A stretch of DNA of 64,000 bases, from positions 62,001 to 126,000 of the forward strand of contig NZ_VFTG01000010.1 of the NCBI RefSeq assembly GCF_006439355.1, written 5' to 3'. This DNA is from Mesorhizobium sp. B4-1-3 (GTDB taxonomy: Bacteria; Pseudomonadota; Alphaproteobacteria; Rhizobiales; Rhizobiaceae). The first letter of the stretch is position 1, and every line of letters starts with the position of its first letter. Under the pieces are notes generated by a model, which made no database searches, was not told where the DNA came from, and saw only the letters and a list, made by a program, of their open reading frames with translations. Shown here piece after piece: positions 62,375 through 64,000 of this stretch. A program made the translations under genes and the position numbers.

Positions 62375-63300
62375 ATGAATCGCCTCGATCCCCTCACAGC
62401 CAGTCCATTGCCCGCCATCCCGCCGCACCGCCGACCACCCCGGCCTGGGCCCTGGCCGGCGGCGGCGCCTTGGCTTCGCTCGACGTGCTTGCTCGGGCGC
62501 AGACTGCTTGGGTCAGCGCCTGGCGCCAGCGGCTGGCGCTCAACTGCGCCGCCGCCAGCATGCGGCTCGCCGGCCGCGCCGAGGACCGGGCCGCTCTGCG
62601 CGACGCCTGGCACCTGCGCCCAACCGGCGCGGATCCCGATCCCGCTGGCGCGATCCTCGCCGTCTGGCGACAGCTGGCGGTGCAGCCGGTTGCCGCCGGC
62701 GCCGACCGGCTCGAAAAGATCGTCGACCAACTTGGCCTCCATTGGGACGGCGCGTCGCTCGCCGACCTCTCCAAGGACTTCCAAGAAGTGGCGGCGTCCC
62801 CACGGCCGGAGCCGTTCGCCGCCGCGGCGATGGCCCGCCCGCGTCGTAGCGATCCGCCCCGATGCCGAGCTTGTTGCCTGGTGGCTGTGCGACCTGGTGC
62901 CGGCGCAAAGCCTGCGCTGGCCGCGGCCGCTGCCGCTGTTGATGGCGCAGGTTTTTGGCACAGCCTTCCGCGCTGAGGCCGGCGGCGGCAAGCGCATCCG
63001 ACCGGGGGAAAAAGGTTTTGAGCGGGCGGTCTGCGTAGCAGCGGCAGATGCCTGCCGGTTAGCGGCTGAGCTGTCGCGCCGCGGCGAGAAACTTGTGGCG
63101 GTGGCGCCGAAACTGCGCGCCAAGGGGCGCCGACGAGGTGATTTTTTGCTCCTGAATAAAGACGCCGTTTCGGGTATCGCTGACGACCAAAAACCTATCG
63201 CGCTTTGCGGCGCGACGCCTGTTCAAGCCTGTTCGAGCGGCTGCAACAACTCGAAGCCGTGCGCGAGCTCTCCGGCCGCACCACCTTCCGGCTGTTCGGG
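62375..63300 (+). pseudogene. DUF1403 family gene with several frameshifts
   Basis: Readable in three pieces: MNRLDPLTASPLPAIPPH; then AWALAGGGALASLDVLARA, RQRLALNCAAASMRLAGRAED and HLRPTGADPDPAGAI in a second frame; then WWLCDLVPAQSLRWPRPLPL and KLVAVAPKLRAKG back in the first; and LFERLQQLEAVRELSGRTTF in the third. These are successive parts of a DUF1403 protein. At least three indels, including a near-duplicate cctgttcaagcctgttcgagc. An IS21 fragment abuts the end at about 63300. Broken. Confidence 0.7.
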
Positions 63301-63524
63301 CTGCCGTCGAGCCGTTTCGGCCGCTCCGGCGACTTGAACGGCTTCACGCCGTCCGCCGCCACGTAGACCCGTGTGATGCTGCAGCCCAAATGCCGCGCGA
63401 TCCGCTTCAATCCCCACCCGCAGGCCTTCAGGCGCAACATCTCCGCCACGTCGTCCGGCGTCTTCATCACCTGCCCCCGTGGATCACTCCACGACGGGCT
63501 TTCCGTGATTCGTTGTTCGTTCAT
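63297..63524 (-). pseudogene. IS21-family IstA transposase, N-terminal fragment
   Basis: From ATG 63524: NEQRITESPSWSDPRGQVM, DDVAEMLRLKACGWGLKRIA and HLGCSITRVYVAADGVKPF then SPERPKRLDG. This is the helix-turn-helix start of IS21-type IstA; the rest is replaced by antisense DUF1403 sequence. It marks an IS-mediated break at the end of that gene. Confidence 0.7.
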
Positions 63525-63708
63525 TTGCTCTCTCCTCAGCTATCCAGTGAGGGGGCGATTCCTCGTGGCACCGAGGGAGCAATTTTCCATGATGCGCAAC
63601 ATGTGAGCCACTAATCTGTGGGGTGCTTGCTGCAGACGACCGGCAGCCGCTACCGCCTCGATCGCCTGCCATGGCAGACTGGCGGAATCTGCTTCAAGGG
63701 GCTGACAA

Positions 63709-64000
63709 ATGGGCAAGAGGCGCCCTGCATGCTGTGCATTGTGCGGAGAACTGCGACTGGTCACCCGAGAACACGTGGTGCCGCGCGGGCTCTATCCGGA
63801 TTCGAAGGCCAGTAGCCGCTTCCAGCGAATCGTGATCCCCACCTGCCATACCTGCAACAACGGAACTGCAGATGATGATGCGCATTTCCGCAACGTGGTC
63901 ACGATTGCCGGCGACGCCAACCCGGCGGTCAAGGAGCTATGGGACGGCCCAATCATGCGCAGTTTCGGACAGGTTGACGGCCGGAGACGGGCGCTGGATC
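63709..64000 (+). CDS. HNH endonuclease-like protein, 3' end outside the window
   Basis: From ATG 63709 the open frame runs off the right edge (97 residues seen). CCALCGELRLVTREHVVPRG and IPTCHTCNNGTADDDAHF form an HNH-type site: C-x2-C, E-H-V-V-P and C-x2-C-N-N. Such proteins are often nucleases on mobile elements. No good ribosome-binding site is seen, so the start may be elsewhere. Confidence 0.65.
   Translation, partial: MGKRRPACCALCGELRLVTREHVVPRGLYPDSKASSRFQRIVIPTCHTCNNGTADDDAHFRNVVTIAGDANPAVKELWDGPIMRSFGQVDGRRRALD

Noticed and set aside
1-64000. tRNA, rRNA, CRISPR arrays, nod/nif/fix genes, integrase and att sites
   Set aside because: None could be recognised by eye. The ICE assignment rests on the transfer-regulation and relaxase genes only.

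Overview
This 64 kb window is high-GC DNA from an alphaproteobacterium of the order Hyphomicrobiales, most likely Mesorhizobium or a close relative. The evidence is a Ros/MucR-type regulator, Omp25/RopB-like and Porin_2-type outer-membrane proteins, many small DUF3606-, DUF6894- and KTSC-type proteins, an LIG-POL LigD, and a quorum-sensing and conjugation module matching that described for the symbiosis island ICEMlSymR7A. Density of insertion-sequence scars, pseudogenes and orphan small genes marks nearly all of it as accessory, island-type DNA.

Layout. 0-3.7 kb: zinc uptake (frameshifted CobW-type GTPase, a 47-aa membrane ORF, aztABC-type ABC transporter). 4-10.6 kb: MucR-like regulator, sugar acetyltransferase, glycosyltransferase-like protein, IS481 and transposase scars, a DUF3606-like gene, first copy of a dispersed repeat, a nuoD scar. 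10.8-14.1 kb: copCD, a cobalamin riboswitch, a frameshifted NiCoT cobalt/nickel permease and a decayed PepSY protein. 15-24.8 kb: RidA, LigD, a coupled operon of orphan small proteins, a frameshifted SRAP protein, a Nudix hydrolase, a recombinase remnant, a Crp/Fnr regulator and DUF6894 protein. 25-35.1 kb: an intact catabolic block (AA_synth/DUF1185 protein, PucR-like regulator, flavin reductase, aldehyde dehydrogenase, luciferase-like monooxygenase, alpha/beta hydrolase, polar amino-acid-type ABC transporter), probably for oxidative breakdown of an imported nitrogen compound. 35.1-41.3 kb: two related islets of tiny genes around an outer-membrane beta-barrel gene, each with an orphan RiPP-like precursor, a decayed 60-aa gene and a KTSC gene; then DUF3606/zinc-ribbon genes, a lipoprotein and a broken LysR gene. 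41.4-50.3 kb: TetR regulator divergent from a peptide/nickel-type ABC operon, with a porin and a secreted serine hydrolase.

50.4-64 kb is the regulatory and DNA-processing module of an integrative and conjugative element: luxR-type traR, a near-palindromic tra-box, luxI-type traI, and two open frames that join only by a +1 frameshift at a UUUU site (FseA arrangement); then divergent qseM and qseC around an inverted-repeat operator; ardC, small conserved genes, a ParB-like protein, DUF736, rdfS, traF, a VirB1-like transglycosylase and the relaxase rlxS. By analogy with ICEMlSymR7A, TraR-AHL would drive traI-fseA, frameshifted FseA would activate rdfS-traF-rlxS, and QseM would block TraR and FseA. 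The end holds a decayed DUF1403 gene, an IS21 scar and the start of an HNH protein. No integrase, att site, tRNA, rRNA, CRISPR array or nod/nif gene was seen.

Many genes outside the ICE module carry single-base frameshifts. Some are probably real decay; sequencing or assembly errors cannot be excluded from one sequence.
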